DNA of 64,000 nt from JBGLNJ01 sp041300525 (GCA_041300525.1 JBGLNJ010000001.1:744001-808000), one strand, 5' to 3'; positions 17,801 through 25,944 are shown, numbered from the stretch's first letter. A program made the numbers and translations. Notes: generated by a model not told the origin, from the sequence alone.

Positions 17801-20800
17801 AGCGATAAATCGAGGTCGCCGTCCAGGTTCGCATCGAGGTACTGACCGGGCGCAAGCACGCCAGGCAAATCGTGTTCGAGGTAGCCGAGTTCGACGCCGG
17901 GGGGACTGGCGACCAGGCTCACGCGCAGGTCTGCGGGCGCGAATTGGCCCTGGTTGGGGCACACGCCATTGCCGAGCGTCGCCCACTCGTACTGCTGCGT
18001 GAGCGTAAAGTTTGAGCCAGCGAACGGCAACCCGATCGGGTTGATCACGCGCGGGCTGTTGAGCGGGTTCTTGTCCGGCATCGTCGCCCACACGCGCAGC
18101 GCGGTCTCTTCACTCGCAAGCGCGACCAGTTTGAGCGAGGTGGGCGATCCCAGCCATGCGCGTGGAACGAGCAGATCGGTGTGCGGTCGTAGATACCCTT
18201 CAGGGTGCGGACGCAGGCTGGTATCAAGTGCCCAGTGAGGCGTTGTACCCAACGCCGAGTCAATCGTTTGACTGATCCATGCGCTGCCGTTCCAGGTCAA
18301 TAGTCGCGCCGTGTTTTCATCCTCGACCCACAGGGCATAGTCGGCGGCCAGTTGGCTGCCATCTTGGGCGGGCAAGGTGATGACCGGGCCAGTGCCGTAT
18401 GGATCATAGGCGTGCGTCGTCCCGCCGGGCTGCGTGTCGAGATAGATAAACAGATCGCCATCGCTGTTCCAGTTTGCCCCAACCCAGGTAAAGCGAAGCG
18501 ACGCATCACTCTGTGAGGCATCGTCCCACGAGAGATACAACTGCTGGACATCCTTGAGCGACGAGTGGCTCGGCGCGGCGCGCGCGATCTCGCGATCGGC
18601 TCCGATTTGCGAGCAGCCACTCTCCATCCAGCCGTGATATTTCAGGTCAGAAATATAGTCGGGCGTGGTGGGGACATCGGCATAGATCGGGCCGACCGTC
18701 TGCCACTGCCAGTTGCCATAGATGTCTTGCGCGATGACCTGGGCATAGCGCTGCTGCGCTTCGCCGATCCACTGTTCGTGATAGCGATTAGCGGCGGGCG
18801 CATACGAGGTCAGGCCGGTCGTCGAGGTCGAACTCGGCGTCCAGCCGACGAGATAGTTGCCCAGGCCCGCGCCATCGCTGCTGGCCGTCCACGTGATGAT
18901 GACGGTCGGTGTGTATACATCTCGAATGGTCTGACCGGGCGCAAGGGTCGTGAACACGCCTGCGCCATTGGTATAAGCCAGCGTCACGGTGACCGGCGAC
19001 GGCGGCGCAAGATCAACTGTGACCGTCCGCGTGATCTGCGTGACGTGATTTGCGGCATCACTCGCGCGAGCGGTCACGGTATAGGGCGCACCATCCGGCT
19101 CTGCGCCCAGGTACCACAGGTAACGCCACTCGCCGCGCGCATAGTTAAAAGCCGCATCGTCCCACGGGCCGCCCGCTGTCGAGACCTGCACCGCCTCCAG
19201 CCCGACGCTATCGGTGACGGTGCCGGTGAGCACGACGCGCCCAAGCGAGACCCGATGCGTCGTCGTCACAACCGTATAACCGAACGTGAGCACGGGGGCC
19301 TGGGTGTCTACCGAGATCGTGATCGGCTGCGTCTCGGTCTGCACTTGACCAGTCCAATCCGAGGCCAGCGCGAGCAACGTGTATCGCCCCTCGCCAGCGG
19401 GCGTCCAGCTTGTCGTCCACAGCGTATCCGTCACCGTGCCGCTGGGCCAACTGGTGCTGATCAAGAATGTGCTGTTGACCGTGACGGTCAGGGTGCACAG
19501 CGAATTGACGGCATACGCGCCGACGTTGAGGCTGACGGGATTGAGCGTCGTGAGCACACTTTCGTGCGTGGGCGTGAGGACAGCCGAGGCCAACGGTGGC
19601 GTGTGGCTGGGGAGTGTGCCGGTCACGGTCGTGCAGTGATCGTAGCGGTCACACGCGTGCAGCGTCGGCGTGATCGCCTGGTGACCATTGACGATGCACG
19701 CGGGCGTCAACCGGTAAAGGCGCGGCGTGCTGGACGTGGTCTGGTTCCACCAGGCGTCGTCATAGTACTGGCGATCAGCCGCCTGCAGCGCGCACGGGAA
19801 CTGGAAATTGGCGGTCGTGAGGTTCATATCCTCGACCCAACCCTGGTAGACGGTCTGGGCCGCGCTGCCATTGCCGCGATAGGTCACGGTGATCGCCGCG
19901 CGCGGCGCCAGCGTGTCAATCTCGCCGCGCCAACGATTCCACGTTGCTTGATCGTCATTACGATTGTTGCGCGTGTCCGTGCCGCGCAGGTTGATTTGAT
20001 AGGCGCCCTCCAGTCCCACTGGAACCGGATGGCTCCATGTCGTCCCGGTGACGCCCTCGCCGGATTGGGCCAGCGTCGTGTTGGCCCACGCGCCCGGCGT
20101 TTGACCAGCCGGCGTGAACGCGATCTCGAGTCGCTGCACTCCGGCGGCCACGACGCTCGGATCGGTGACGACGCCGCTCAATGAGAGTGTTTGCGTAATG
20201 GTCGTGGACGAAGGCCCGGTATAGGTCAGCACAGCCACGGGCGGCGTGGTGTCCACACCCAGCGTGAGCGGCACAGGCGCAGTCTGATTGTTCAGCCGAT
20301 CGGTCGCGCGAGCGTAGAACGTATAGACGCCCGTCGGGCTGCTCAGAGCCTGGTTGTCGCTGCCAAAAGCGGGCAAGACATAGTTCACGGCCCACGTGGC
20401 GCCGGCCAACGTCGCCGTCTGCCAGCCGCTCCCGTTCGGCGTGAGCAGCGTTGCGACGCTGTGTGTGCCGACGCCACCAGTGTCGTTCACCGTGCCGCTC
20501 ATCGCCACTTGCCATCGCCCGGCGGCGTTGCGTGTTGCGCCGACGATGCTGTTGTCGGGCAGCGCAAAGCTCACGGCGGGCGGTGTTCGATCAAGAACGA
20601 CGGTAACCAAAGTGGCCGGCCCGACGTTGCCCACCATGTCAATCGCGCGGACGCGGAGCGTGTGCGCCCCATCGGCAAGTGGGATGTTCCAATTATATGC
20701 CCACGATTCTGCGCCGGTTGCCGCTTGCCATGGCCCGCCGTCTTGGCTGACCTCGACGCGAGCGACTGCCGAAGTCGAATCGCTTGCGTCGCCGCCAATC

Positions 20801-21540
20801 GTGAGCGTGCCCGTGACGGCCAGGTATTGCCCGTTCGTGAGTGCGGCAAAGGTCGCGGTCGGAACGTCGGCGTCCACGGTCATCAGCGTATCGGTCATCA
20901 CCGAGATCGTTCCCAGCCAGGGCGGAACGTCGTCCATGAACAACTGCGCCAGGTGCAACTGTGAGTAGGACGAGGCCAGGCCATCGCATTTGGCAAAGTC
21001 GGTCGTCGTGCTGCTGCACGCGAGGCTATGGTCGGCAAGGCCCGGCGCGGAAGTGACGGCCGTAAGATCGTAGCGCGGCGCGGCTGACCCCAGGCCATCC
21101 TTGACTCGCCGGGGCGTGCCATCGGCGTTCAACGCGGCATAGCGCACGACGGATTGCCAGCAGTCGTTGGTCGCGTTCCAACTCACCACCCATCCGCCCA
21201 AGCGCGGCTCGAAAGCGACGGCAGGCACGCCCAATCCATAGTCAGAGCCTTGCTGGCCGATGGCGCGAGCATTGCCCACCGTGTTGCTCACCACGTCCAC
21301 GCTGCGCCCCATCACCGATGTGCTGGACTTGTACACGACCATGACCCGGCCCGTGATGCGATCGGCGGCAACCTGGGTATTAGTAGCAGAACTTGCCAGG
21401 GTCCGAAGACTATCGCCGACAGTGTTGCCGTTGCCATCCAGGTAAGCCATTTGGATGCTGCCCGATGTGTCGTTCTGCCACGTGACCACGTACCGATTGT
21501 TGCCTGCCCAGGCCACAGACGGATTGGTGTCGTTGCTCAC
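14815..21540 (-). CDS. Giant multi-domain surface protein, 5' end missing
   Basis: The frame encodes roughly 2,240 convincing residues. From the N-terminal side there is a propeller-like repeat (AWAGNNRYVVTWQND), then many bacterial Ig-like domains with the SVDTQAPVLTF or DRTPPAVSF type of start, a DUF11 repeat (SSDPAITGRPLTYTFVISN), and a PKD/choice-of-anchor J/PKD block shared with the 13652 protein. YLPLVMQ follows, and a C-terminal pre-peptidase (PPC) domain (YEPDDTW, DADWITFQV, GTFYVRI). No start or signal peptide is present. The frame stays open to 22221, but beyond about 21540 it runs antisense to rplO and secY and is not coding in character. The gene is therefore truncated at the same point as rplO. 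Confidence 0.75.
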   Translation of the reverse strand: MSNDTNPSVAWAGNNRYVVTWQNDTSGSIQMAYLDGNGNTVGDSLRTLASSATNTQVAADRITGRVMVVYKSSTSVMGRSVDVVSNTVGNARAIGQQGSDYGLGVPAVAFEPRLGGWVVSWNATNDCWQSVVRYAALNADGTPRRVKDGLGSAAPRYDLTAVTSAPGLADHSLACSSTTTDFAKCDGLASSYSQLHLAQLFMDDVPPWLGTISVMTDTLMTVDADVPTATFAALTNGQYLAVTGTLTIGGDASDSTSAVARVEVSQDGGPWQAATGAESWAYNWNIPLADGAHTLRVRAIDMVGNVGPATLVTVVLDRTPPAVSFALPDNSIVGATRNAAGRWQVAMSGTVNDTGGVGTHSVATLLTPNGSGWQTATLAGATWAVNYVLPAFGSDNQALSSPTGVYTFYARATDRLNNQTAPVPLTLGVDTTPPVAVLTYTGPSSTTITQTLSLSGVVTDPSVVAAGVQRLEIAFTPAGQTPGAWANTTLAQSGEGVTGTTWSHPVPVGLEGAYQINLRGTDTRNNRNDDQATWNRWRGEIDTLAPRAAITVTYRGNGSAAQTVYQGWVEDMNLTTANFQFPCALQAADRQYYDDAWWNQTTSSTPRLYRLTPACIVNGHQAITPTLHACDRYDHCTTVTGTLPSHTPPLASAVLTPTHESVLTTLNPVSLNVGAYAVNSLCTLTVTVNSTFLISTSWPSGTVTDTLWTTSWTPAGEGRYTLLALASDWTGQVQTETQPITISVDTQAPVLTFGYTVVTTTHRVSLGRVVLTGTVTDSVGLEAVQVSTAGGPWDDAAFNYARGEWRYLWYLGAEPDGAPYTVTARASDAANHVTQITRTVTVDLAPPSPVTVTLAYTNGAGVFTTLAPGQTIRDVYTPTVIITWTASSDGAGLGNYLVGWTPSSTSTTGLTSYAPAANRYHEQWIGEAQQRYAQVIAQDIYGNWQWQTVGPIYADVPTTPDYISDLKYHGWMESGCSQIGADREIARAAPSHSSLKDVQQLYLSWDDASQSDASLRFTWVGANWNSDGDLFIYLDTQPGGTTHAYDPYGTGPVITLPAQDGSQLAADYALWVEDENTARLLTWNGSAWISQTIDSALGTTPHWALDTSLRPHPEGYLRPHTDLLVPRAWLGSPTSLKLVALASEETALRVWATMPDKNPLNSPRVINPIGLPFAGSNFTLTQQYEWATLGNGVCPNQGQFAPADLRVSLVASPPGVELGYLEHDLPGVLAPGQYLDANLDGDLDLSLPVDTPSGEPALMGNGQAITYTLIYTNEGVLIAPGARVTVTARGGVQLAGGSPQVFALNNVSGTLNIPATVNAALDGQSAEVDAIVADAVHGAFDWLWVQHDVDTLPPQGSLIELPVAFVNAYTNTVSGKVDDPSGVPTITLEVRNVGTGSTGYLTCLDPMPFDGQWSCLWNIGGAADGTQFDLRVMAADRFGNTSNWTTARRVTVDSAPPSISLSTATLSAFADNLLVPAEAGLSGQVQDERQAGWAQLCASRPGEPEQDCAQYAVRPGVTPAVGDWYASAPIVGTGDGTWQTLYFYGVDSAGNRSPVPLTRTLLVDVVAPAITVATALPGVIQATTNLVLSGTVRDGYGAQSIQIHVSKPDGNVAWITPTLTLNGDTWTFIYDARFDVVGNYMLGILARDHAGNAREAGPFDLTVYESSAVANLSLSQAVSSDPAITGRPLTYTFVISNAGPGVATTATLAVNLPTQVNLIAAPPGCVEAVGALQCDLGNLNANSLTTINVQADVPLTTTGVLVNTAYVESSKVDLDVLNNEPEPLYTFVVQPVTGLTLITSAPTVLGETTVLTATTATGTNVALTWSLGDGATATGPTVTHVYTAVNVYTAIVTATNRVNTLMATAHITTDIPVAWPMLVEGFEGAFPPPSWLRTGRIEDEWWRRDGARSHGGRYCAFYDDLFGLQDGWLVTPRVTPTLVSELAFWQYENYSPLYRKHSLWLSLDSNDPKDGSFFEFRELRPGLEDTWQQVRVALRDYANRPIYLAFRYEGNFSDEWCIDDVRVTSGLVLSHDGPTPLGHATTMTATLPTGSNAIYQWDLGDGQTATDPVVTHTYVAPGDYTVVVTVSNSVSLITDTMIVPVRSLAYLPLVMQNYTPPCPDTYEPDDTWVQAHVIATDGTAQRHTFHQANDADWITFQVTDTNTVYVVETFDLSGVDTVIYLYDSDGVRLLDWNDDAAPGTTASRLTFHPYHIGTFYVRIVNYDPSVSGCGIGYSVRAAARP

Positions 21541-21544
21541 GCCC

Positions 21545-21793
21545 CAGTTAGCCGCGTTCAAGGCCGGCTCTGAGGTGACGCCGGACGTGTTGGCCGAGGT
21601 TGGATTTGTAAAGTCCGCCAAGTTGCCTGTGGTTGTTTTGGGAGGGGGCGAGTTGCCCCATGCCCTCACGGTCAAAGCGCACCGCTTTTCCAAGTCGGCC
21701 CAGCAAAAGATAAAAGCGGCCGGCGGCACAGTCGAGGTGTTGCCGTTCGAGAAAAAGCGTGGCCACTCCACGAAAGGCAGAAATAACCCATGA
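21545..21793 (+). pseudogene. rplO: Ribosomal protein L15, 5'-truncated
   Basis: In the frame ending at 21793 the C-terminal half of L15 is clear: AAFKAGSEVTPDVLAEVGF, KLPVVVLGGGELPHALTVKA, HRFSKSAQQKIKAAGGTVEV. The stop overlaps the secY start (ATGA), the normal arrangement. The N-terminal half, including the Gly/Arg-rich rRNA-binding segment, is absent. Left of about 21540 the sequence belongs to the antisense giant protein. L15 is about 150 residues; only about 80 remain, with no start. Either a rearrangement or an assembly join cut the spc operon here, and an intact rplO must lie elsewhere. Confidence 0.85.
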
Positions 21794-23130
21794 TCCAGGC
21801 TGTTCGCAACGCCTTTAATCTGCCGGACCTGCGCCGCAAGATCCTGTACACGTTCTTGATCATGGCGATCTATCGCCTGGCTTCGCACGTGCCAGTGCCG
21901 GGCGTCAACCAGGAAGCGCTGAAGCAGTTGCTCCAGGGTGGGTCGGCGGCCGGGGGCCTCATCAATCTGCTCGATTTGCTGTCGGGTGGGGCCATCGCCA
22001 ACTTTAGCGTGTTGGCGATGGGAGTGTATCCCTACATCACGGCCTCGATCATTGTTCAATTGCTGATACCCATCATCCCGTACCTGGAGAATCTGCAAAA
22101 GGAGGGCGAAGCCGGACGGAACAAGATCAACCAATTCACCGTCTATGCGACGATCCCGCTCGCGCTTTTGCAGGCCATCGGCCAGATTCGCCTCTTGACG
22201 GCCGGCACGGGCGGCGAGCAAGTCCTGCCGAGCTTTGGCTTTACCGGCTCACAACTCTTGCCCACGATCACCATTCTAATCACGATGACGGCCGGCACGA
22301 TGTTCGCCATGTGGCTGGGGCAAATGATTGACGAGCAGGGCATCGGCAACGGCGTCTCGCTGATTATCTTTGGCGGCATTGTGTCGCGTTTGCCACAAAA
22401 CATTGGCAGTTTGTTGGTGGATCCTGCCACGCGCTGGGTGTCGTTGACGGCGTTCATCCTGATCACCGTGTTCACCATTCTGGTGATTGTGTACATGCAG
22501 GAAGGCCAGCGGCGCATCCCCGTGCAGTACGGCAAGCGCGTGCGCGGGCGCAAAGTGTTCGGCGGCGGCAGCACGCACATTCCGCTGCGCATCAACACCG
22601 CGGGCATGATCCCGCTGATCTTTGCCCAGTCTATTCTGACGTTCCCGGCGGTTATCGCGCAGTTCTTGCCGGGTGCAGGGCAAGTTGGCACGTTTGCGCA
22701 CACGTTGATCGCCATGTTCAGCGGCGGGCGACGTTCGGCTGCAGGTTTTGGGGACTGGACGGCGATTTTTTACTGGACCGTGTATTTCTTGATGGTTGTC
22801 GGTTTTACGTACTTTTACACTGACGTGATGATGCAGCAGCAAAACCTGCCGGATAACCTGCAAAAGCAAGGCGGGTTTATTCCCGGCATTCGTCCCGGCA
22901 AACGGACGGAGGAATACATCAACGGGGTGATGCGCCGGATCACGCTGGTGGGATCGTTGCTCCTGGGGTTTGTCGCGGTGCTGCCGTTTCTCGTCAGCCC
23001 GATCCTGCCTGGCGCGACCAGCTTTTCGTTCATGAGCACGGGCCTGTTGATCGTCGTGGGCGTGGTGATTGATACGATGCGCCAGCTTGAAGCGCAGTTA
23101 CTGATGCGCCACTATGAAGGAATTTTCTAG
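21790..23130 (+). CDS. secY: Preprotein translocase subunit SecY
   Basis: The 446-residue protein has the ten-helix SecY pattern: plug and TM2a region (LLDLLSGGAIANFSVLAMGV), then YITASIIVQLL, the cytoplasmic loop GQRRIPVQYGKRVRG, and GGFIPGIRPGKRTEEYI. It forms the membrane channel of the SecYEG complex. The start overlaps the rplO stop, so translation is coupled to the upstream ribosomal gene. This is the first complete gene of the ribosomal block in the window. Confidence 0.97.
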   Translation: MIQAVRNAFNLPDLRRKILYTFLIMAIYRLASHVPVPGVNQEALKQLLQGGSAAGGLINLLDLLSGGAIANFSVLAMGVYPYITASIIVQLLIPIIPYLENLQKEGEAGRNKINQFTVYATIPLALLQAIGQIRLLTAGTGGEQVLPSFGFTGSQLLPTITILITMTAGTMFAMWLGQMIDEQGIGNGVSLIIFGGIVSRLPQNIGSLLVDPATRWVSLTAFILITVFTILVIVYMQEGQRRIPVQYGKRVRGRKVFGGGSTHIPLRINTAGMIPLIFAQSILTFPAVIAQFLPGAGQVGTFAHTLIAMFSGGRRSAAGFGDWTAIFYWTVYFLMVVGFTYFYTDVMMQQQNLPDNLQKQGGFIPGIRPGKRTEEYINGVMRRITLVGSLLLGFVAVLPFLVSPILPGATSFSFMSTGLLIVVGVVIDTMRQLEAQLLMRHYEGIF

Positions 23131-23173
23131 TCGCGTTCATTCCCACCCTGTGGGATGGAGAAGGGAGAGGAAT

Positions 23174-23965
23174 ATGGCAGCCAAACGAACCTACCTGATC
23201 CTTTTCGGCGCGCAAGGTTCCGGCAAGGGCACACAGGCGCGGATGTTGCAAGAGTGGCTGGGTGTGCCGCAGGTGGCGACGGGCGATTTGTTCCGCGCGA
23301 ACCTGGGTCAGGGCACCGAGTTGGGAAAACTTGCCAAGTCGTACATGGATCGCGGCGAGTTGGTGCCCGATAGTGTGACGGTGGCAATGGTCGAAGATCG
23401 GCTCTCACAGCCGGACGCGGCGAAAGGCGCGATTTTTGATGGCTTTCCGCGCAACCTGGCGCAGGCTGAGGCGCTCGACGCGATGTTGGCCCAGTGGAAC
23501 ACGGGCATCAAGGCGGCGGTGTACATTCAGCTCGACCGCGATGACCTGATGAAGCGCATCACGGGCCGGCGCACGTGCAAGAATTGTCAGGCGGTCTATC
23601 ACGTCGAGTTCACTCCGCCGAAAGTGGCTGGGGTGTGCGATGCGTGCGGCGGTGAGGTCGTTGAGCGCGCTGACGACGCAGACAAAGTTGCGGTAGCCCG
23701 CCGGTTGGATATTTACTTTGAGCAGACCACGCCGGTGATTGATCACTATCGCGGCAAAAAGCTGCTGAAAGAAGTGGATGGCAGCCTGGGCATTGAAACG
23801 GTGCAGCAGGCCATGCGAGCGGCGATCAAGCCGAAACCGGCGCGCAAGGCCAAGCCGGCAGCCAGGCCCGTCAAGAAGGTGGCCAAGAAGGTGACCAAGA
23901 AAGCATCGGTCAAGAAGGCCAAGCCTGTGAAAAAGGCTGCGACCCAGAAAGCTACACGCAAGTAG
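23174..23965 (+). CDS. adk: Adenylate kinase with lysine-rich C-terminal tail
   Basis: The ATG at 23174 follows AAGGGAGAGG, giving 263 residues. The P-loop GAQGSGKG is at 12-19, FDGFPRN near 88-94, and the LID carries a Cys4 zinc site (Cys135, Cys138, Cys155, Cys158). It converts ATP plus AMP to two ADP. Standard adenylate kinases end near residue 217. Here about 46 extra residues (218-263) are almost entirely Lys, Ala, Pro, Val and Thr in KPAR/VKKVAKK repeats, like histone H1 tails. secY-adk-map is the usual order. Confidence 0.96.
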   Translation: MAAKRTYLILFGAQGSGKGTQARMLQEWLGVPQVATGDLFRANLGQGTELGKLAKSYMDRGELVPDSVTVAMVEDRLSQPDAAKGAIFDGFPRNLAQAEALDAMLAQWNTGIKAAVYIQLDRDDLMKRITGRRTCKNCQAVYHVEFTPPKVAGVCDACGGEVVERADDADKVAVARRLDIYFEQTTPVIDHYRGKKLLKEVDGSLGIETVQQAMRAAIKPKPARKAKPAARPVKKVAKKVTKKASVKKAKPVKKAATQKATRK

Positions 23966-23972
23966 GGATTGG

Positions 23973-24005
23973 AGACCTGACAGGTTTCTAAAGCCTGTCA
24001 GGTCT
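23973..24005. repeat. Perfect 12-bp hairpin between adk and map
   Basis: AGACCTGACAGG (23973-23984) and CCTGTCAGGTCT (23994-24005) enclose 9 bases. There is no T-tract. It lies within the operon, so it would be a transcript hairpin rather than a full terminator. Confidence 0.7.
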
Positions 24006-24022
24006 GAACCGGTTCTTTGACA

Positions 24023-24787
24023 ATGCCCGTTGTTTTGAAATCGCCCCGCGAGTTGGAGTTGATGCGCCAGGCGGGTCACATTGTGGCCGAGGTGCTGGCA
24101 CTGATGGGTGAGATGGTCAGGCCCGGCGTGACAACGGCAGAGTTGAACGCCGCCGCCGATGCGCTCATCCGCAAGCGCGGCGCGGCGCCGTCGTTCAAGG
24201 GGTATCACGGCTTCCCGGCTTCGATTTGCGCGTCCGTCAATACAGAGGTCGTGCATGGCATTCCGAGCAAGAAGCGCGCGTTGCGCGAGGGCGACCTGAT
24301 CAGCGTGGACGTGGGAGCGATTTACAAGGGGTACCACGGCGACGCGGCGATGACCTACTGCGTGGGCGCGCCCACACCGGAACAGCAGCGGCTGATGGAT
24401 GTGACGCAGCAAGCGCTGGGGGTGGGCATTGTCCGGGCGCGCGCGGGGAATCGGCTGTGGGATATTATCCGCGCCATCGAAACGACGGTGCACGCAGCCG
24501 GGTACGATGTGCTGCACAACTATCAGGGGCACGGCATCGGACGCGAGATGCACGAAGACCCCGGCATCCCGAACTCGCTGTCCGATTCGCGCGGGCGGCC
24601 GCCGAACTTGCTCCTGAGGCCGGGGATCACGCTGGCGATTGAGCCGATGGTCGTGATGGGCAGCGGCGAGCCGAGAGTCCTGGGCGATAATTGGACGGTG
24701 GTTTCAGCGGATGGAACGCTCTCGGCGCATTTTGAGCACACGATCGCGATTACGAACGGCGAAGCGGAAATCTTGACAAAGTTGTAA
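24023..24787 (+). CDS. map: Type I methionine aminopeptidase
   Basis: The 254-residue enzyme from the ATG at 24023 (a TTG at 24017 is also in frame) removes initiator Met from nascent proteins. Visible features are the first metal-ligand segment SVDVGAIYKGYHGDAAM, then GHGIGREMHEDPGIPN and the final ligand region TLAIEPMVVMG and FEHTIAITNG. Substrate-pocket His is in GFPASICASVNTEVVHGIP. It lies between adk and rpmJ as in most bacteria. The ribosome site is weak. Confidence 0.96.
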   Translation: MPVVLKSPRELELMRQAGHIVAEVLALMGEMVRPGVTTAELNAAADALIRKRGAAPSFKGYHGFPASICASVNTEVVHGIPSKKRALREGDLISVDVGAIYKGYHGDAAMTYCVGAPTPEQQRLMDVTQQALGVGIVRARAGNRLWDIIRAIETTVHAAGYDVLHNYQGHGIGREMHEDPGIPNSLSDSRGRPPNLLLRPGITLAIEPMVVMGSGEPRVLGDNWTVVSADGTLSAHFEHTIAITNGEAEILTKL

Positions 24788-24790
24788 GGA

Positions 24791-24876
24791 GTGTCGAATG
24801 TCGAGTTCCGAATGTCGAATTTGGAGTTGCACATTTCTCTCATTCGACATTCGTCAATTGACACTCGACATTCGAG
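24791..24876. repeat. Heptamer stutter hairpin (ATTCGAC unit) between map and rpmJ
   Basis: The right arm reads in 7-base steps ATTCGAC, ATTCGTC, AATTGAC, ACTCGAC, ATTCGAG. The left arm carries the complementary units (TGTCGAA series) in inverse order. The whole gap folds as a degenerate hairpin ending 10 bases before the rpmJ start. infA normally occupies this gap in other bacteria. Confidence 0.8.
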
Positions 24877-24886
24877 GGGGGTGAGC

Positions 24887-25000
24887 ATGAAAGTAACAGC
24901 GTCCGTCAAAAAGCGCTGTCCCAAGTGCAAGATCGTTCGGCGCAAAGGTATCCTGCGCGTCATTTGTGAGAATCCGAAGCACAAGCAACGGCAAGGGTAG
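24887..25000 (+). CDS. rpmJ: Ribosomal protein L36
   Basis: The 37-residue protein MKVTASVKKRCPKCK...KQRQG has the zinc-binding Cys/His pattern of L36 (CPKC, then CENPKH). It starts at the ATG at 24887 after GAGGGGGGTGAGC; the longer open frame upstream runs through the stutter repeat and is not coding. It is a small 50S subunit protein placed as expected before rpsM. Confidence 0.97.
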   Translation: MKVTASVKKRCPKCKIVRRKGILRVICENPKHKQRQG

Positions 25001-25038
25001 TGGGCGTCATTTGACGCCGACTGTAGTGGAGGAATGAC

Positions 25039-25428
25039 ATGGCACGTATCGCAGGTGTGGACCTGCCCCGCAACAAGCGGGTGGAAATCGGCCTGACCTA
25101 TATTTATGGGATCGGCGTGCCGAGCAGCCAAAGGATTCTGGCGCAGGCTGGCATCAATCCCGACACGCGCATCAAAGACCTGTCCGAGGCCGAAGTCGGT
25201 CTGTTGCGCGAGGTCATCGAGAAGCAGTATAGGGTCGAAGGCGACCTGCGCCGCGAAGTCTCGATGAACATCAAGCGCATGACGGAAATCGGATGCTATC
25301 GCGGCCTGCGTCACCGGCGCAACTTGCCGGTGCATGGGCAACGCACGCGCACCAACGCGCGCACCAAGCGAGGCGTCAAAAAGACCGTGCCAGGGCGCGG
25401 CCGACGGCGCGGAGCGAAGAAGAAGTAA
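25039..25428 (+). CDS. rpsM: Ribosomal protein S13
   Basis: The 129-residue protein begins MARIAGVDLPRNKRVEIGL and contains the helix-two-turn-helix region and basic tail (RGLRHRRNLPVHGQRTRTN, then ARTKRGVKKTVPGR) typical of S13, which binds 16S rRNA in the 30S head and contacts the P-site tRNA. TGGAGGAATGAC precedes the ATG. It starts the 30S part of the alpha operon and is followed by rpsK after 12 bases. Confidence 0.98.
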   Translation: MARIAGVDLPRNKRVEIGLTYIYGIGVPSSQRILAQAGINPDTRIKDLSEAEVGLLREVIEKQYRVEGDLRREVSMNIKRMTEIGCYRGLRHRRNLPVHGQRTRTNARTKRGVKKTVPGRGRRRGAKKK

Positions 25429-25440
25429 GCAGGAGGATGA

Positions 25441-25836
25441 ATGGGGCGCAGTCAACGAGTCAAGCGGACAACCAAGAAAGCCAAGCGGACCGTTTCGCAC
25501 GGCCAGGCGCACGTCCACGCGACGTTCAACAACACGATTGTCACCATCACCGATGGGCAAGGCAACGCCGTGTCCTGGGGCAGCGCGGGCATGGCCGGCT
25601 TTAAAGGCAGCCGGAAGAGCACGCCCTACGCCGCCCGGATGGCCGCGCAGTCGGCGGCCAAGACCGCGATGGACATGGGCATGATGGAAATTGACATCCT
25701 TGTCAAAGGGCCTGGCCCTGGACGCGAGCAGGCCATTCGCACATTGCAGTCCGCCGGCTTGAGGGTCACTTCGATCACCGATGTGACGCCGGTTCCGCAC
25801 AACGGTTGTCGTCCGCCAAAGAAGCGAAGAGTGTAG
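25441..25836 (+). CDS. rpsK: Ribosomal protein S11
   Basis: The 131-residue S11 has GQAHVHATFNNTIVTITDG, GSRKSTPYAARMAAQSAA, GPGPGREQAIRTL and the C-terminal TPVPHNGCRPPKKRRV. It binds 16S rRNA in the 30S platform. AGGAGGATGA lies just before the ATG, and the gene is tightly spaced after rpsM. A stutter hairpin begins right after its stop. Confidence 0.98.
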   Translation: MGRSQRVKRTTKKAKRTVSHGQAHVHATFNNTIVTITDGQGNAVSWGSAGMAGFKGSRKSTPYAARMAAQSAAKTAMDMGMMEIDILVKGPGPGREQAIRTLQSAGLRVTSITDVTPVPHNGCRPPKKRRV

Positions 25837-25837
25837 C

Positions 25838-25919
25838 CGATCAGTGATCAGTTACTCTGTCAATCAGTTCTCAGTTATGGTTGGCCGAGTGACTGATTGA
25901 CTGTTTACCGAGTAACTGA
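25838..25919. repeat. Stutter hairpin (CAGTTAC/TGACTGA units) between rpsK and rpsD
   Basis: The left arm includes CAGTTACTC and ATCAGT. The right arm includes ACTGAT and GAGTAACTG in complementary order. Units repeat at seven-base steps with substitutions. The element ends 25 bases before the rpsD start, which has its own AGGAGG. The same ACTGA word is used by the repeat after rplQ. Confidence 0.8.
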
Positions 25920-25944
25920 GCAACGATTACTATCAGGAGGAAGC

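Noticed and set aside
18565..20184. 539-codon plus-strand open frame inside the giant gene
   Set aside because: Antisense to recognisable Ig-like domains; Arg/Ala/Gly-rich composition typical of reading a G+C-rich gene backwards.
21541..22221. N-terminal 225 residues of the giant open frame
   Set aside because: They run antisense to rplO and secY, are rich in Arg/Gln/His without domain character, and lie opposite a certain gene.
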